Positions 34,857 to 43,590 of a stretch of DNA of 64,000 bases are shown in pieces. Each line of letters begins with the position of its first letter. Position 1 is the first letter of the stretch. Made by a program: the position numbers and the translations under genes. The notes beneath the pieces were generated by a model. The model worked only from the letters and a program-made list of their open reading frames with translations, searched no databases and had not been told where the DNA came from. Origin of the DNA: SZUA-265 sp965651905 (lineage in GTDB: Bacteria; Myxococcota_A; Polyangia; Polyangiales; Polyangiaceae); contig CBFGUG010000005.1 of assembly GCA_965651905.1 (NCBI GenBank), positions 62,001-126,000 of the forward strand. The letters run 5' to 3'.

Positions 34857-35888
34857 ATGACTTCCGGCGTCGCCATCCTAGTCGCCATCCTCGGCCTGGC
34901 ACTGTTGATGGTCGTGCACGAAAGCGGGCATCACTTCGTCGCCCGTGCGTTCAAGTTGCGCGTCCTGCGCTTCAGCATCGGCTTTGGCCCAGCACTTTGG
35001 CGTCATCAACCCCGAGGCAGCGACACGGTCTACCAGGTCGCGCTCATCCCGTTCATGGCGTACGTGCAAATCGACGGTATGAACCCGTTCGAGGAAAGTG
35101 ACCCGAACGACAAAGGGAGTTACGCCAACGCCACCCTGACCGCACGTGTCCTCACCATCTTCGCGGGACCGCTGGCGAACTACCTGTTCGCGTCCGTGTT
35201 GTTCTTCGTTGCACTCAGTATTTACGGAAACCCCGTACCGACCACCCAGGTCCAGGTCATCAAAGACACGCCTGCCGCCGCCGCTCAGATGCAGGACGGC
35301 GACAAGATCGTGAGCATCGACGGTACACCAGTCGACGACTTCGACCAGATGCGTGACATCATCTTGGCGAACCCGAGCACGGCCCTGAAGGTGGGGGTCG
35401 AACGTGACGGTCGTCCAGTCCAACTGACCATCACTCCCGAGCCTCGCGGTGAAGGAGGCGGCGGCCAAATCGGCGTTCGCCCAGAGCGCGGCTTCGAGGC
35501 GCTCGGGCTGAAAGAAGCTGCTATCGAGTCGATCGAACGGCCTGCGCTGGTCGTGCGCGACTTGGTGGTGGGACTGGCGATGCTGGTGATGCAGAAAGAG
35601 AAGCCCGAAGTCGCTGGCCCCGTCCGCATCGTCAAGTATGGCGCGCTGATGGTGGAGGCTGGCGCGTACGACATCTTGACGTTCCTCGCCAAACTCAGCG
35701 CCTACCTCGGCGGCTTCAACCTCTTGCCCGTTCCTGCTCTCGACGGCGGGCGTTTGATCTTTTTGGGATACGAAGCGGTTGCGAGGCGGAAGCCCAACGC
35801 CAAGATCGAAGCCCAAATTCACATGTTCGGGCTGCTGATGTTCCTGGCCCTGATCGCGGTCGTGACCGTCCACGACTTTCAGCGCTGA
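34857..35888 (+). CDS. rseP: Site-2 zinc metalloprotease, RseP type
   Basis: Intramembrane protease that cuts anti-sigma factors and signal-peptide remnants within the inner membrane. It is 343 aa: first membrane helix with HESGH (His21, Glu22, His25), membrane segment two (VLTIFAGPLANYLFASVLFF), one PDZ domain (about 125-205; VIKDTPAAAAQMQDGDKIVS), then the third zinc-ligand motif NLLPVPALDGGR and a final helix. E. coli RseP has two PDZ domains, so this is the shorter single-PDZ form common outside the gammaproteobacteria. No sigma or anti-sigma gene is adjacent. Confidence 0.93.
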   Translation: MTSGVAILVAILGLALLMVVHESGHHFVARAFKLRVLRFSIGFGPALWRHQPRGSDTVYQVALIPFMAYVQIDGMNPFEESDPNDKGSYANATLTARVLTIFAGPLANYLFASVLFFVALSIYGNPVPTTQVQVIKDTPAAAAQMQDGDKIVSIDGTPVDDFDQMRDIILANPSTALKVGVERDGRPVQLTITPEPRGEGGGGQIGVRPERGFEALGLKEAAIESIERPALVVRDLVVGLAMLVMQKEKPEVAGPVRIVKYGALMVEAGAYDILTFLAKLSAYLGGFNLLPVPALDGGRLIFLGYEAVARRKPNAKIEAQIHMFGLLMFLALIAVVTVHDFQR

Positions 35889-36483
35889 ACACTGCGACCT
35901 GCCCACGTGGAGTTGCACGGCCAGGCGGGTCGTGCGCGCGAGCTCGACGTGGTGGTTTGGGCCTAGTGCTTCGCCCGCGTGTGTGTGTGGTCGACGTTTC
36001 TTCGCCGTCAACAGTCGGGTCGAGGCACCCTCGGCCGCAAGAAATCGATCGCTGTCACTCGGGTGAAGCACTAGTCGCCGTCAGCGAGGTGACGTGACCT
36101 CACTCGGTAGGCGGCGTCACCTGCCCGAAACGTTTCTCGCGCACTTCACGCGTCGCGTTCTCGCGAAAACGCCCTCAGCCACCGAGCTTGACGGGCGGTT
36201 TGGCTGCTACGCCAGGCATGGAGCGACGACACGCGGCGACGCTCAGGCCAGTGTTCAGCGTTGAGAGCACGCGGCTAACTTTCGCCTGACGCATGCGAGT
36301 AGCCGGTGATTCATGCGTGCCCGATTTCTAAACGAAGCCTTAAGCAGAAAGTGCCATCTGCCGTAGTCGACGTAGCGACGAGTGCGTTCAAGTGGGTGGG
36401 GTGAAATGAGCGGGCATGGGAGAAAGCACAGGTAGCAAGCGAGCGACAACACCCAGCGCGTGGCTTAGCGGGATGGCGCGACC
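35889..36483. other. Long intergenic region before the biosynthetic operon
   Basis: 595 bp without a credible gene. It contains the nested hairpin element at 35963-36074. The remainder probably holds the promoter of the operon that starts at 36484. Reading frames here on the minus strand look like noise. Confidence 0.55.
35963..36074. other. 112-nt nested hairpin element
   Basis: CTAGTGCTTCGCCCG at 35963-35977 pairs over all 15 positions, one as a G-U wobble, with CGGGTGAAGCACTAG at 36060-36074. Inside it, TCGA/TCGA and TTTCTT (35997-36002) pairs AAGAAA (36039-36044), GCCG pairs CGGC (36032-36035), and GGGT pairs ACCC around a six-base loop (36017-36030). The arms nest in the correct order, giving one long imperfect hairpin. 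It starts 75 bp after rseP. It could be a structured RNA, a palindromic mobile remnant or a complex terminator. Confidence 0.6.
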
Positions 36484-37797
36484 ATGAGCGCCCATCCAAC
36501 AGCGATGGTGCCACTCGAACACGCTCCTAGTGCGATGTCGCAGACTCGCAGGAGGGTGCGCAGTCTGGAGCTGCAGGACGTGGTGGTGACGGGAGTGGGA
36601 GTTCTGCTACCCGGGTGCGACGAGCGCGAGCAGTTCTGGGAACAGTTGGCAAACGGGCGTTCACAGCTCCGCATCGAGACTGACACGTTGGACCACACCC
36701 GACGCGCAACGGCCAGGGTGTTGGACTTCGACCCGTCGAAGTACCTCCACGCTGTGCCCGAGGCGCGTCGCAAGCATTGGCACCGAGAGCAACTGTTCTA
36801 CTTGTGCTCCGTCGTGCAGGCCGCCAACGACGCGGGTATCGATCTGGCAGCAGGACCACACGAAGCAGGGTTGTTCGATGGCACCTCTCGAAGTTCGTTT
36901 GCGTTCTGGCACGAACGCTTGCAGGGAGCGTCCGCAAGCTCACCCCTGAGCATGAAGGACATCGCCCGCGGGATGCCGGGTCAGGCCGTCGGCCTCGCGG
37001 CAGCATGTTTCGGGTTCACGGGACCAACGTTCACATTCAACGGCTCGTGCGCATCTGGATTAATCGCGATCGGCAATGCGTACCGTGAGCTGCAGTCTGG
37101 TCGGATCGAGGTCGCGTTCGCTTCCGGGCACGACGCGGCCCTGATCGATCCCCTGTTTCAGATGTACGGTGATGCTGGGCTTCTCAGCGCTGAGACAGAC
37201 GACCCAGCCTCCGCGATTTCGCCATTCAGCAGACACGGTGGCAACGCGTTTGGCGAAGGAGCAGTCACCCTGGTGATGGAGACTCGACGCCACGCCGAAC
37301 GTCGTGGTGCGACCCCCATCGCCGAGGTGTGCGGCTTTCGGCACGGCAACGGTGGTCAACACCCGACCGAGGTGGACTTCATGGGTGATCGCCCGTCCGC
37401 CGCAATATTCGACGTCCTCGACGAAGGGGAAACGAACTGCAGCGAAGTGGGCTTCGTGCTCGGCCACGGTAACGGAGTTCGCGCCAGCGACATCTCCGAA
37501 CTCAACTACATGCGGCGCGTGTTCGGTGATGCCGCGCGGACCGTTCCCCTGATCTCCACCAAACCCATCTACGGGCATACACTCGGCGCATCCAGCGCGG
37601 TCAATGCCGCAGCGGCCGCACTGATGTTGCAACGCGACTACGTGATCCCCACGGTAGGCGTGGACGAACGCCACACGGTGAGGGGCTTCAATCATCAAGC
37701 GAACGTTGGTGCCAGCGCTACGTTGGAAGCAGGACTCATCGTCGCATACGGCATCGGGGGTCAGAATGCCGTGCTTCTACTGAGAAAGGCTCGATGA
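36484..37797 (+). CDS. Beta-ketoacyl synthase (FabF/KS type)
   Basis: Condensing enzyme of 437 aa, first gene of a compact biosynthetic operon. The thiolase fold has an intact Cys-His-His set: Cys189 in FNGSCASG, His328 in GHGNGVRASD (usually GTGT), and Lys360/His365 in STKPIYGHTLGAS. It would perform decarboxylative condensation of an extender with an acyl-primed active site. The N-terminal 30 residues precede the usual start (VVVTGVG), so translation may begin at the ATG at 36535. No acyltransferase or ACP domain is fused. The next gene starts two bases after its stop. Confidence 0.9.
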   Translation: MSAHPTAMVPLEHAPSAMSQTRRRVRSLELQDVVVTGVGVLLPGCDEREQFWEQLANGRSQLRIETDTLDHTRRATARVLDFDPSKYLHAVPEARRKHWHREQLFYLCSVVQAANDAGIDLAAGPHEAGLFDGTSRSSFAFWHERLQGASASSPLSMKDIARGMPGQAVGLAAACFGFTGPTFTFNGSCASGLIAIGNAYRELQSGRIEVAFASGHDAALIDPLFQMYGDAGLLSAETDDPASAISPFSRHGGNAFGEGAVTLVMETRRHAERRGATPIAEVCGFRHGNGGQHPTEVDFMGDRPSAAIFDVLDEGETNCSEVGFVLGHGNGVRASDISELNYMRRVFGDAARTVPLISTKPIYGHTLGASSAVNAAAAALMLQRDYVIPTVGVDERHTVRGFNHQANVGASATLEAGLIVAYGIGGQNAVLLLRKAR

Positions 37798-37798
37798 C

Positions 37799-38827
37799 AT
37801 GAGCTCCTCCAGGAACGCCAGAATGACGAGCAACCACTCGAGCGAAATAGTCGCGTGCGGCTATGCGTACCCGTCGCTTCTGGTCGACAACACCAGCTAC
37901 GTCTCCCGCTGTCAGTTCACACCTACTGGAGACTGGGAGCAGCTGCTCGCCGCGAGCGGCATAGAAACCCGACGCTGGTGCGCGGATTCGGAAAACACTC
38001 GGACGTTGGCTGAAGCCGCTGTCGCCAATCTGTTCGAAACGAACGCGGCGGCGGTGGATGACGTGGATGTGATCGTGGTCGCGTCGGGCACCACCATGCC
38101 GATGGCCCACCCCTCGGACCCCGACAATCGATCCTACGCCGACCTCTCACCGCTCATCGCCCGCCAACTCGGTCGCTCGCGCGCACTCTGCCTGGACATC
38201 AAGGCATGTTACTGCACTGGCTTCTTGCGCGGCATGCAGGTGACTGATGCGCTGCTGGCTAACCCCAACTACCGCACTGCGTTGCTCGTCGCAGTAGAAC
38301 AAGGCAGTCGCTTCGCGACTGCGCCCAGCAACCGCACTTCGTTCTGTGGCATCGTCGCGGACGCGGCGGGAGCCGTGTTATTTCGACGTACTGCTCCCGC
38401 CCCCAACGTGGGCGTCATCGACCATTGCGGCTACACGGACGTCGACAAGCTGGGGTGGGTCGGCATCGGAGAGGACGCGGCGTCGATCATCATGCTCGGC
38501 TCGCGTGCGGCCGAAGCCACGGTACGTATGCTCGTCGAGTGCGGTCGTACGCTGTTGGCACGAAACGGCCTGAGCGCAGACGAAGTAGATTGGCTGCTGC
38601 CGATTCAAAGTCACGCTGCGCTAATCCATGAAGTCTGCGACGCGCTGGGCTTCCCCAGAAGCAAGCTGCTTTGGTTCGCCGACCGCAACGGGTTTTCTGG
38701 CAGCGCCAGCATCCCTTCCACGCTGGCTGAACAAACTCGGAATGGCAACGTCGTCAAGGGCGCTCGGGTTCTCTCCCTGGCCGTTGGGGCGGGCATGAAC
38801 TGCGGGGGCGCGCTGTACTTCAGCTGA
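37799..38827 (+). CDS. KAS III-like synthase, divergent
   Basis: A 342-aa FabH-like protein. The nucleophile is present (Cys139 in ACYCTGF) and so is the oxyanion-helping Asn (Asn298 in NGFSGSAS). The canonical PHQAN motif reads PIQSH: the His is shifted by three residues to His272. That suggests changed chemistry, for example acyl transfer rather than standard decarboxylative condensation. The start is 37799 or, with a better AGGA spacing, the ATG at 37823. It lies in the operon between the KS and the CoA-transferase fusion. Confidence 0.85.
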   Translation: MSSSRNARMTSNHSSEIVACGYAYPSLLVDNTSYVSRCQFTPTGDWEQLLAASGIETRRWCADSENTRTLAEAAVANLFETNAAAVDDVDVIVVASGTTMPMAHPSDPDNRSYADLSPLIARQLGRSRALCLDIKACYCTGFLRGMQVTDALLANPNYRTALLVAVEQGSRFATAPSNRTSFCGIVADAAGAVLFRRTAPAPNVGVIDHCGYTDVDKLGWVGIGEDAASIIMLGSRAAEATVRMLVECGRTLLARNGLSADEVDWLLPIQSHAALIHEVCDALGFPRSKLLWFADRNGFSGSASIPSTLAEQTRNGNVVKGARVLSLAVGAGMNCGGALYFS

Positions 38828-38867
38828 CTCGGGGGAGCGCTCTCGCCTCTGACTCTTGGGGAACGAT

Positions 38868-40661
38868 GTGAAAACCGCGACACTTCAAGCAGCCATCTCG
38901 AATCACGTTGAGCCTGGACTGCACTTACACTTCGCGTCGACGCCGAGCCGTTCGAACGCTTCCATCGTGGCGCTGGCTGCCCGATTCGGCGGGCAGAAAC
39001 CCAACTTCACGTTCAGCGCCACAGGCTTTCACTCCCTCGCGCACCTGCTCGGACTAACGCGCATGGGTGAACGCTACATCTCATGCTTTTACGGCGACAA
39101 CTTCCCTACTCCGCGCCCCAATCCGCTTTACCAACAGCTGCTCGACGAAGGCGTCGCTCTCGAACACTATTCCCTGCTCAGCTATGTGTCCGCGCTTCGC
39201 GCGTCTGCATTTGGGCAGGCTGGGGCCGTGAGCCGCCAGCTCTCGGGGACCAGTCTGGGCAAGCAGTTGCGGCAGTCGGGCCGTTACCGAGAGTACGGTG
39301 AAGGCCAGGGCACACGTGGTTTCGGCCTGCTCGAACCTCTGACGCCAGACGTGAGCTTCGTCCATGCAGCAGTTGGGGACGATCGAGGGCATGCGTGGTT
39401 CACACCGCCACACTCCGAAGGCTTTCACGGCTCACTCGCAGCCCGCCGGGGCGTCATCATCACGGTCGATGAATTGCGCAACGACGACAGTGTTCGTGCG
39501 CGCCCCGAACTGATTCCGATACCCGCCAACCGGGTACTGGCGATTTGCGAAGCACCATTCGGCGCTCACCCACAACCGCTTCACTTCGCCGATCCTCATT
39601 CGAACGAGAGCTACCGCGATGACTTCGAACACTACCGACTGTGGCGACGCATGACCCACGACCCGCAGCTGTTCGAGGAGTTTCGGCGACGGGTATTGTC
39701 TGCAGAAGACAGCTGGGCTGCCTACCTCGACTTCGTGGGTTCTCGAAACTTGTTCGCCCTTCGCAGCCGTTCACTTCGTTCGAGTGCTACTACTCCGCCT
39801 CCGTCGTTCGCGAGTGCCCGGAGTGAGCCCTCACGAGAATCGGCCCCGTTGCCTCTGTCACCGAGCGAAACGGTCGTCGTGCTGGCCGCCCGCGCGCTCT
39901 GTGACCGCGTGCGAAGTCAGAACCTCAATAGTTTGCTCGCTGGTATCGGGCTTTCGTTTAGGGCGACACGACTGTGCAAGCTGCTCCTCGGACCAGAAGC
40001 GAACGACGTGGAGCTGATGGTCGAAACCGGATTTTCTGGGTTCGCCCAATGTGAAGCCCCCGACGCCGACGACTACTTGTTGAGTCAGGAGAACATCGCG
40101 GCGGCGCAGCGTTTGACGAACGTCGAGAGTGTGTTGGGAACGTTGGTTTGCGGCGGTACCAACAGATGCATGGGCGTGATCGGCGCAGCACAAGTCGACG
40201 TCGAAGGAAACGTGAACAGTACGTTCGTGGACGGCATGTTGCTGGTCGGGTCTGGTGGCGCGTGCGACATCGCACTGGGAGCACGCGAGGTCACAGTGCT
40301 CACGAGATTCGATCGATTGGTGTCACAAGTCGAATACATCACCAGTCCGGGTACCGCAGTTCGTCAGATCGTCACCGAGCGCGGCGTTCTGCACAGGACG
40401 GGGGATCGATGGTTATTCGAACTGTGCGGCGCCGATCCTGGTCGCGCAGATCTCCCACTGCCTTGGAACAACATAGTGACGATCCCAGCGAAGGCGCAGC
40501 TGAAACTGACCCCCGTCGAGCGGGAGTTCGTGCAGAGAATGCGCCTGGGCGTCGTGCGAGGAATCAGTCCCTCGGAGTCAGGGACGCGCCCGACACTGCC
40601 CCGCTCGCTGCTGGATGAAGCTCCCAAGAATGACATAGTCAACGAGGGAGGCCGCCGATGA
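38868..40661 (+). CDS. Fused alpha-beta CoA-transferase (glutaconate/IpdAB/AibAB-like)
   Basis: A 597-aa protein of the family I CoA-transferase fold with both halves on one chain. Residues 1 to about 295 resemble the alpha subunit (SVFxHA-like SFVHAAVGDDRGH, RRGVIITVDEL). A Pro/Ser-rich linker of about 35 residues follows, then a beta-like half (LMVETGFSGF, VIGAAQVDVEGNVNSTFVDG, GSGGACDIALGAREV, VEYITSPG). The family contains true CoA transferases but also a decarboxylase (AibAB) and a ring hydrolase (IpdAB). Glu386 in VETG may be the catalytic Glu. The start is GTG 38868, set by GGGGAA upstream. The stop overlaps the next start (ATGA). Confidence 0.85.
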   Translation: MKTATLQAAISNHVEPGLHLHFASTPSRSNASIVALAARFGGQKPNFTFSATGFHSLAHLLGLTRMGERYISCFYGDNFPTPRPNPLYQQLLDEGVALEHYSLLSYVSALRASAFGQAGAVSRQLSGTSLGKQLRQSGRYREYGEGQGTRGFGLLEPLTPDVSFVHAAVGDDRGHAWFTPPHSEGFHGSLAARRGVIITVDELRNDDSVRARPELIPIPANRVLAICEAPFGAHPQPLHFADPHSNESYRDDFEHYRLWRRMTHDPQLFEEFRRRVLSAEDSWAAYLDFVGSRNLFALRSRSLRSSATTPPPSFASARSEPSRESAPLPLSPSETVVVLAARALCDRVRSQNLNSLLAGIGLSFRATRLCKLLLGPEANDVELMVETGFSGFAQCEAPDADDYLLSQENIAAAQRLTNVESVLGTLVCGGTNRCMGVIGAAQVDVEGNVNSTFVDGMLLVGSGGACDIALGAREVTVLTRFDRLVSQVEYITSPGTAVRQIVTERGVLHRTGDRWLFELCGADPGRADLPLPWNNIVTIPAKAQLKLTPVEREFVQRMRLGVVRGISPSESGTRPTLPRSLLDEAPKNDIVNEGGRR

Positions 40662-41599
40662 CCGCCGTCTCGATCACGGGTTTGGGTACGTACCTGCCAC
40701 GACGTAGCGTACGCAACGCGGAGCTTCCTACGCTCGACCCGCCACATTCCGTAGAGCAACTGGATGCGCTGGGAATCCTCGCACGTGGTTGGGCCGACGA
40801 CGACGAGGGCGTCGTCGAGATGGCAGGCCACGCCAGTCGAGAAGCACTGAAGCGCGCCGAGGTCGACCCATCGAGCTTGGACTTCGTGTTGCTCGCGAAT
40901 TGGAGTGAGCGACGCTACGTACCCGACGTCGCACCCCGCATTGCTGCAGCACTCGGCGCCAACCGGGCCTTCGCTTACGATTTGTGTGGAGCATGTTGCG
41001 GCTTCATCATGGGGATGGCCACCGCGTGGGGTTTCCTACAACGCCCCAACGCTGGCCGTGGGTTGGTCGTCGCCTCCGACGCCTCGTCGCGCAGAATGCG
41101 CCCGGCTACGCGCTCTACGATCGTGTTCGGTGACGGAGCCGCTGCCGCCGTGCTAGACGGCACGGGCAAGGCCGGGTGGGAGGTAGTCGACTTCGAGCTG
41201 CGCACGGATGGCAAGCGCAACGACATCATGGAGGTGGATGCCGAGGGTTATCTCAAGGCCCACATCCGCCAGAGCGAACTAAACCCACTTGCAGGGTCGA
41301 CCATGGCAGAGGTGGCCCGCACGTTGCTCGATAGAAACGCGCTGAGCCTAGACGACATCGACTACGTCGTGCCACATTCTGGAACAGCAGGCGTGCAGAA
41401 ACAACTGCGTGAGCACTTGGGCGTCAGCGAAGACAAGGTGCTGACGAATCTGCCACTCATCGGCAACGTCACCACCGCATCGATTCCTTGCTCCCTCGAG
41501 CATTTCTCGAAATCAGGCCAGCTTGCCAAGAACCAAACCATCCTGTGCGTGGCAGTCGGGCTGGGTTGGCAATCCGTTGCCATGCTGCTTCGAACATGA
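40658..41599 (+). CDS. KAS III-like synthase, canonical active site
   Basis: A 313-aa FabH-like enzyme, start overlapping the CoA-transferase stop by four bases. The catalytic triad is complete: Cys113 in CGACCGF, His in VVPHSGTAG and Asn in IGNVTTAS. FabH proteins condense an acyl-CoA starter with malonyl-ACP. With the divergent KAS III two genes upstream this gives two starter-type synthases in one operon. It overlaps the SDR gene by four bases. Substrate unknown. Confidence 0.9.
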   Translation: MTAVSITGLGTYLPRRSVRNAELPTLDPPHSVEQLDALGILARGWADDDEGVVEMAGHASREALKRAEVDPSSLDFVLLANWSERRYVPDVAPRIAAALGANRAFAYDLCGACCGFIMGMATAWGFLQRPNAGRGLVVASDASSRRMRPATRSTIVFGDGAAAAVLDGTGKAGWEVVDFELRTDGKRNDIMEVDAEGYLKAHIRQSELNPLAGSTMAEVARTLLDRNALSLDDIDYVVPHSGTAGVQKQLREHLGVSEDKVLTNLPLIGNVTTASIPCSLEHFSKSGQLAKNQTILCVAVGLGWQSVAMLLRT

Positions 41600-42330
41600 C
41601 CGTCAAACTCGACAACCGCTTGGCTTTCGTCACTGGCGTCACATCTGGCATCGGTCTGGCGACTGCCCGCAAGTTGTGCGCCGCAGGTGCACGTGTGATC
41701 GGGCTCGGCAGAAACGCAGCGCAACTGCAAGCGCTAGCGGCAGACCTCGGGCCTGCGTTCGAACCGCTGTTGGCAGATCTCTCGACGAGTGACGGTCGCG
41801 CGCGCGCTGTTGCCCACGTGGAAAAGCTCGAACCAGGCCCGCACTTGCTGATCAACAACGCCGCTGCCTGCTCCTACGACAGCCCACTGGAGATTGAACC
41901 CGCACAGCTCGATGCCCTACTCGAAGTCAACGTCGTAGCTCCCATCGCTTTGGCAAGGGCCGCAGCAACGCGAATGACGGAAGGCGCGCACATTCTCCAA
42001 CTGTCGTCGGTAACGGCACAACACATCCCCAACTCCAAGTTTGCCAGCTACGCGTCGACCAAACACAGCGTCGAAATACTGACCAGAGCCTTGCGTTGGG
42101 ACTTGGCACCACGAGGAATCTCGGTGTCGGTTCTCTCCCCGGGTCTCGTCGAAACTCCGATCTACGACAAGGTGTCGGGATTCGAACGAACCAGAGAGAA
42201 ATTGCGAGCCAGTCTACCGCAGTGGCTGAGCGCTGACGACGTCGCGGACAGCATCATCTGGATGGTAACTCGACCCGCGCACCTCACAATCGGGGAAATG
42301 ACGCTTCTACCACGTGGGCAAGGACGTTGA
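41596..42330 (+). CDS. Short-chain dehydrogenase/reductase (ketoreductase-like)
   Basis: A 244-aa classical SDR. NAD(P)-binding TGVTSGIG at the N-terminus, NNAA, catalytic Ser in LQLSSVTA, and YASTK with catalytic Tyr and Lys are all present. The ATG at 41596 overlaps the KAS III stop, which fixes the start; the frame is open further upstream. A beta-ketoacyl reductase role fits the operon, but the substrate is inferred from context. Confidence 0.9.
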   Translation: MTVKLDNRLAFVTGVTSGIGLATARKLCAAGARVIGLGRNAAQLQALAADLGPAFEPLLADLSTSDGRARAVAHVEKLEPGPHLLINNAAACSYDSPLEIEPAQLDALLEVNVVAPIALARAAATRMTEGAHILQLSSVTAQHIPNSKFASYASTKHSVEILTRALRWDLAPRGISVSVLSPGLVETPIYDKVSGFERTREKLRASLPQWLSADDVADSIIWMVTRPAHLTIGEMTLLPRGQGR

Positions 42331-42331
42331 A

Positions 42332-42775
42332 GTGAAGGAAAACGGACTCGAACGCGCTGACGAGTTGGTTCGGATCACCGTCGAGTACGTCGATGGCATC
42401 TTCGGACCTGGCATGGGAAAACGCCATCTGCGATTCTTGGAGCGTCTGGAAAACAGTGCGCTGCGACAGCTCATCTTGAGCTACCACGCCATCGAAGGAG
42501 ATAGCCGCTGGCTCTCTCTGGAAGAGAATTACCTACTCGGGATGTGCACTTTGTGTGCGACCCGTGACTTCGCGACCGCCGCCATGTTTGCCAAGACGTT
42601 GATGCATCTCGGCGTCGACAAACGCAAGATCTTGGAAGCAGCTGGTCGTTTGTCGATGTGGATCGGTGGACTTCCTGCTGCGGAGGCGAGTTTCGTCGTG
42701 CAGAAAGCCATCCACGAGTACGAGGCGGGCGGCATTTCGTCCATGGCCGTCTGGTTCCCGGAGGCTTCGGGGTGA
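42332..42775 (+). CDS. Carboxymuconolactone-decarboxylase-like small protein
   Basis: A 147-aa all-helical protein from the GTG at 42332, chosen for its AAGGA seven bases upstream. The stretch NYLLGMCTLCATRDFATAAM to GVDKRKILEAAGRLSMWIGG follows the AhpD/CMD pattern of a helix, a second helix and a Gly-rich end. A CxxC (MCTLC) is present but sits one helix away from the usual redox pair, so peroxidase activity is doubtful. It is within the operon; the stop overlaps the next start (GTGA). Its role with fatty-acid-type enzymes is not known to me. Confidence 0.65.
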   Translation: MKENGLERADELVRITVEYVDGIFGPGMGKRHLRFLERLENSALRQLILSYHAIEGDSRWLSLEENYLLGMCTLCATRDFATAAMFAKTLMHLGVDKRKILEAAGRLSMWIGGLPAAEASFVVQKAIHEYEAGGISSMAVWFPEASG

Positions 42776-43557
42776 CGCTCCCAGAGTCCTCAGCGCCCCG
42801 CGCGGGTCTCATACTCGGGGTTTCCAACCGCGACAGCGTGGGATATCACTGCGCCAAGCTGTTCACTAGACAGGGACAGAAGGTCGCCGTCAGCTATCGT
42901 GACCGTCCAGGCACCCGAGGCCCTGAAATCGCCGACGAACTGAAATGTTTGGGCATCCCGCTGGAGGTAGGAGACCCGAGCAGCGTCAGGAGCGCGGTCA
43001 CACGTATCGAGGCCCAATTCGAGAGACTCGACTTCATCGTCCATACGCTGGTTCACGTACCTGACGGAATCTTGAGTAGACCAGTGTACGAGCTGGGTCG
43101 CGACGACTTTCTGGATGTGCTGGATGTGGCGGTATACTCATTGATCGACTTTACACGGGCGGCACTTCCCTTACTCGAGCGTTCACCTGCACCAAGAATA
43201 GTCGCGATGCTGTCCGCAGGAGCAGACTTCGCCCTACCCAACTATCACGCGGTCGGAATCGCCAAGGCGGCGTTGGCGGCAACCCTGAGGTACCTAGCTC
43301 GAGATCTGGGCGAGCACGGAGTGTTGTGCAACGGGCTCAGCTTTTCCATGCTGGAGACGAGCGCAGCCAAGCGGGTCATCGGTCCGGAAGTTACTAGACG
43401 TACGGCAGAACACATCGCCAAACGTTCACTCACCGGGCAACAACTGAAACACGAGCACGTGGCGAGAACAGCTGCGTTTCTTGCGGGGGCCGATTGTCAG
43501 AACCTGACGGGGGAGATTCTGACGGTCGATGGTGGCTACCGCCGAGGCTACTTCTGA
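42772..43557 (+). CDS. FabI-like enoyl reductase / SDR
   Basis: A 261-aa SDR of the divergent enoyl-ACP reductase type. GVSNRDSVGYHCAKLF replaces the classical Gly motif, as in FabI, and the active site PNYHAVGIAKAALAA keeps Tyr and Lys (FabI: PNYNVMGLAKASL). The additional FabI Tyr of the SYLG segment is missing (LSAGADFA). It ends TVDGGYRRGYF like FabI. GTG start overlapping the upstream stop. It would reduce a 2-enoyl thioester, though no dehydratase is encoded nearby to make one. Confidence 0.87.
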   Translation: MTLPESSAPRAGLILGVSNRDSVGYHCAKLFTRQGQKVAVSYRDRPGTRGPEIADELKCLGIPLEVGDPSSVRSAVTRIEAQFERLDFIVHTLVHVPDGILSRPVYELGRDDFLDVLDVAVYSLIDFTRAALPLLERSPAPRIVAMLSAGADFALPNYHAVGIAKAALAATLRYLARDLGEHGVLCNGLSFSMLETSAAKRVIGPEVTRRTAEHIAKRSLTGQQLKHEHVARTAAFLAGADCQNLTGEILTVDGGYRRGYF

Positions 43558-43590
43558 TGCCCCGCGCGCTAGAGAAAGAAGGGAAGAACG

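Noticed and set aside
34878..36071. 397-residue minus-strand open frame over rseP
   Set aside because: Antisense to RseP with all catalytic motifs; His/Asp/Val-rich shadow composition and no domain.
37799..41599. KAS III pair as HMG-CoA synthase or OleA-type thiolases
   Set aside because: The Cys motifs (ACYCTGF, GACCGF) and the Asn motif follow FabH; the HMG-CoA synthase and OleA signatures are not seen.
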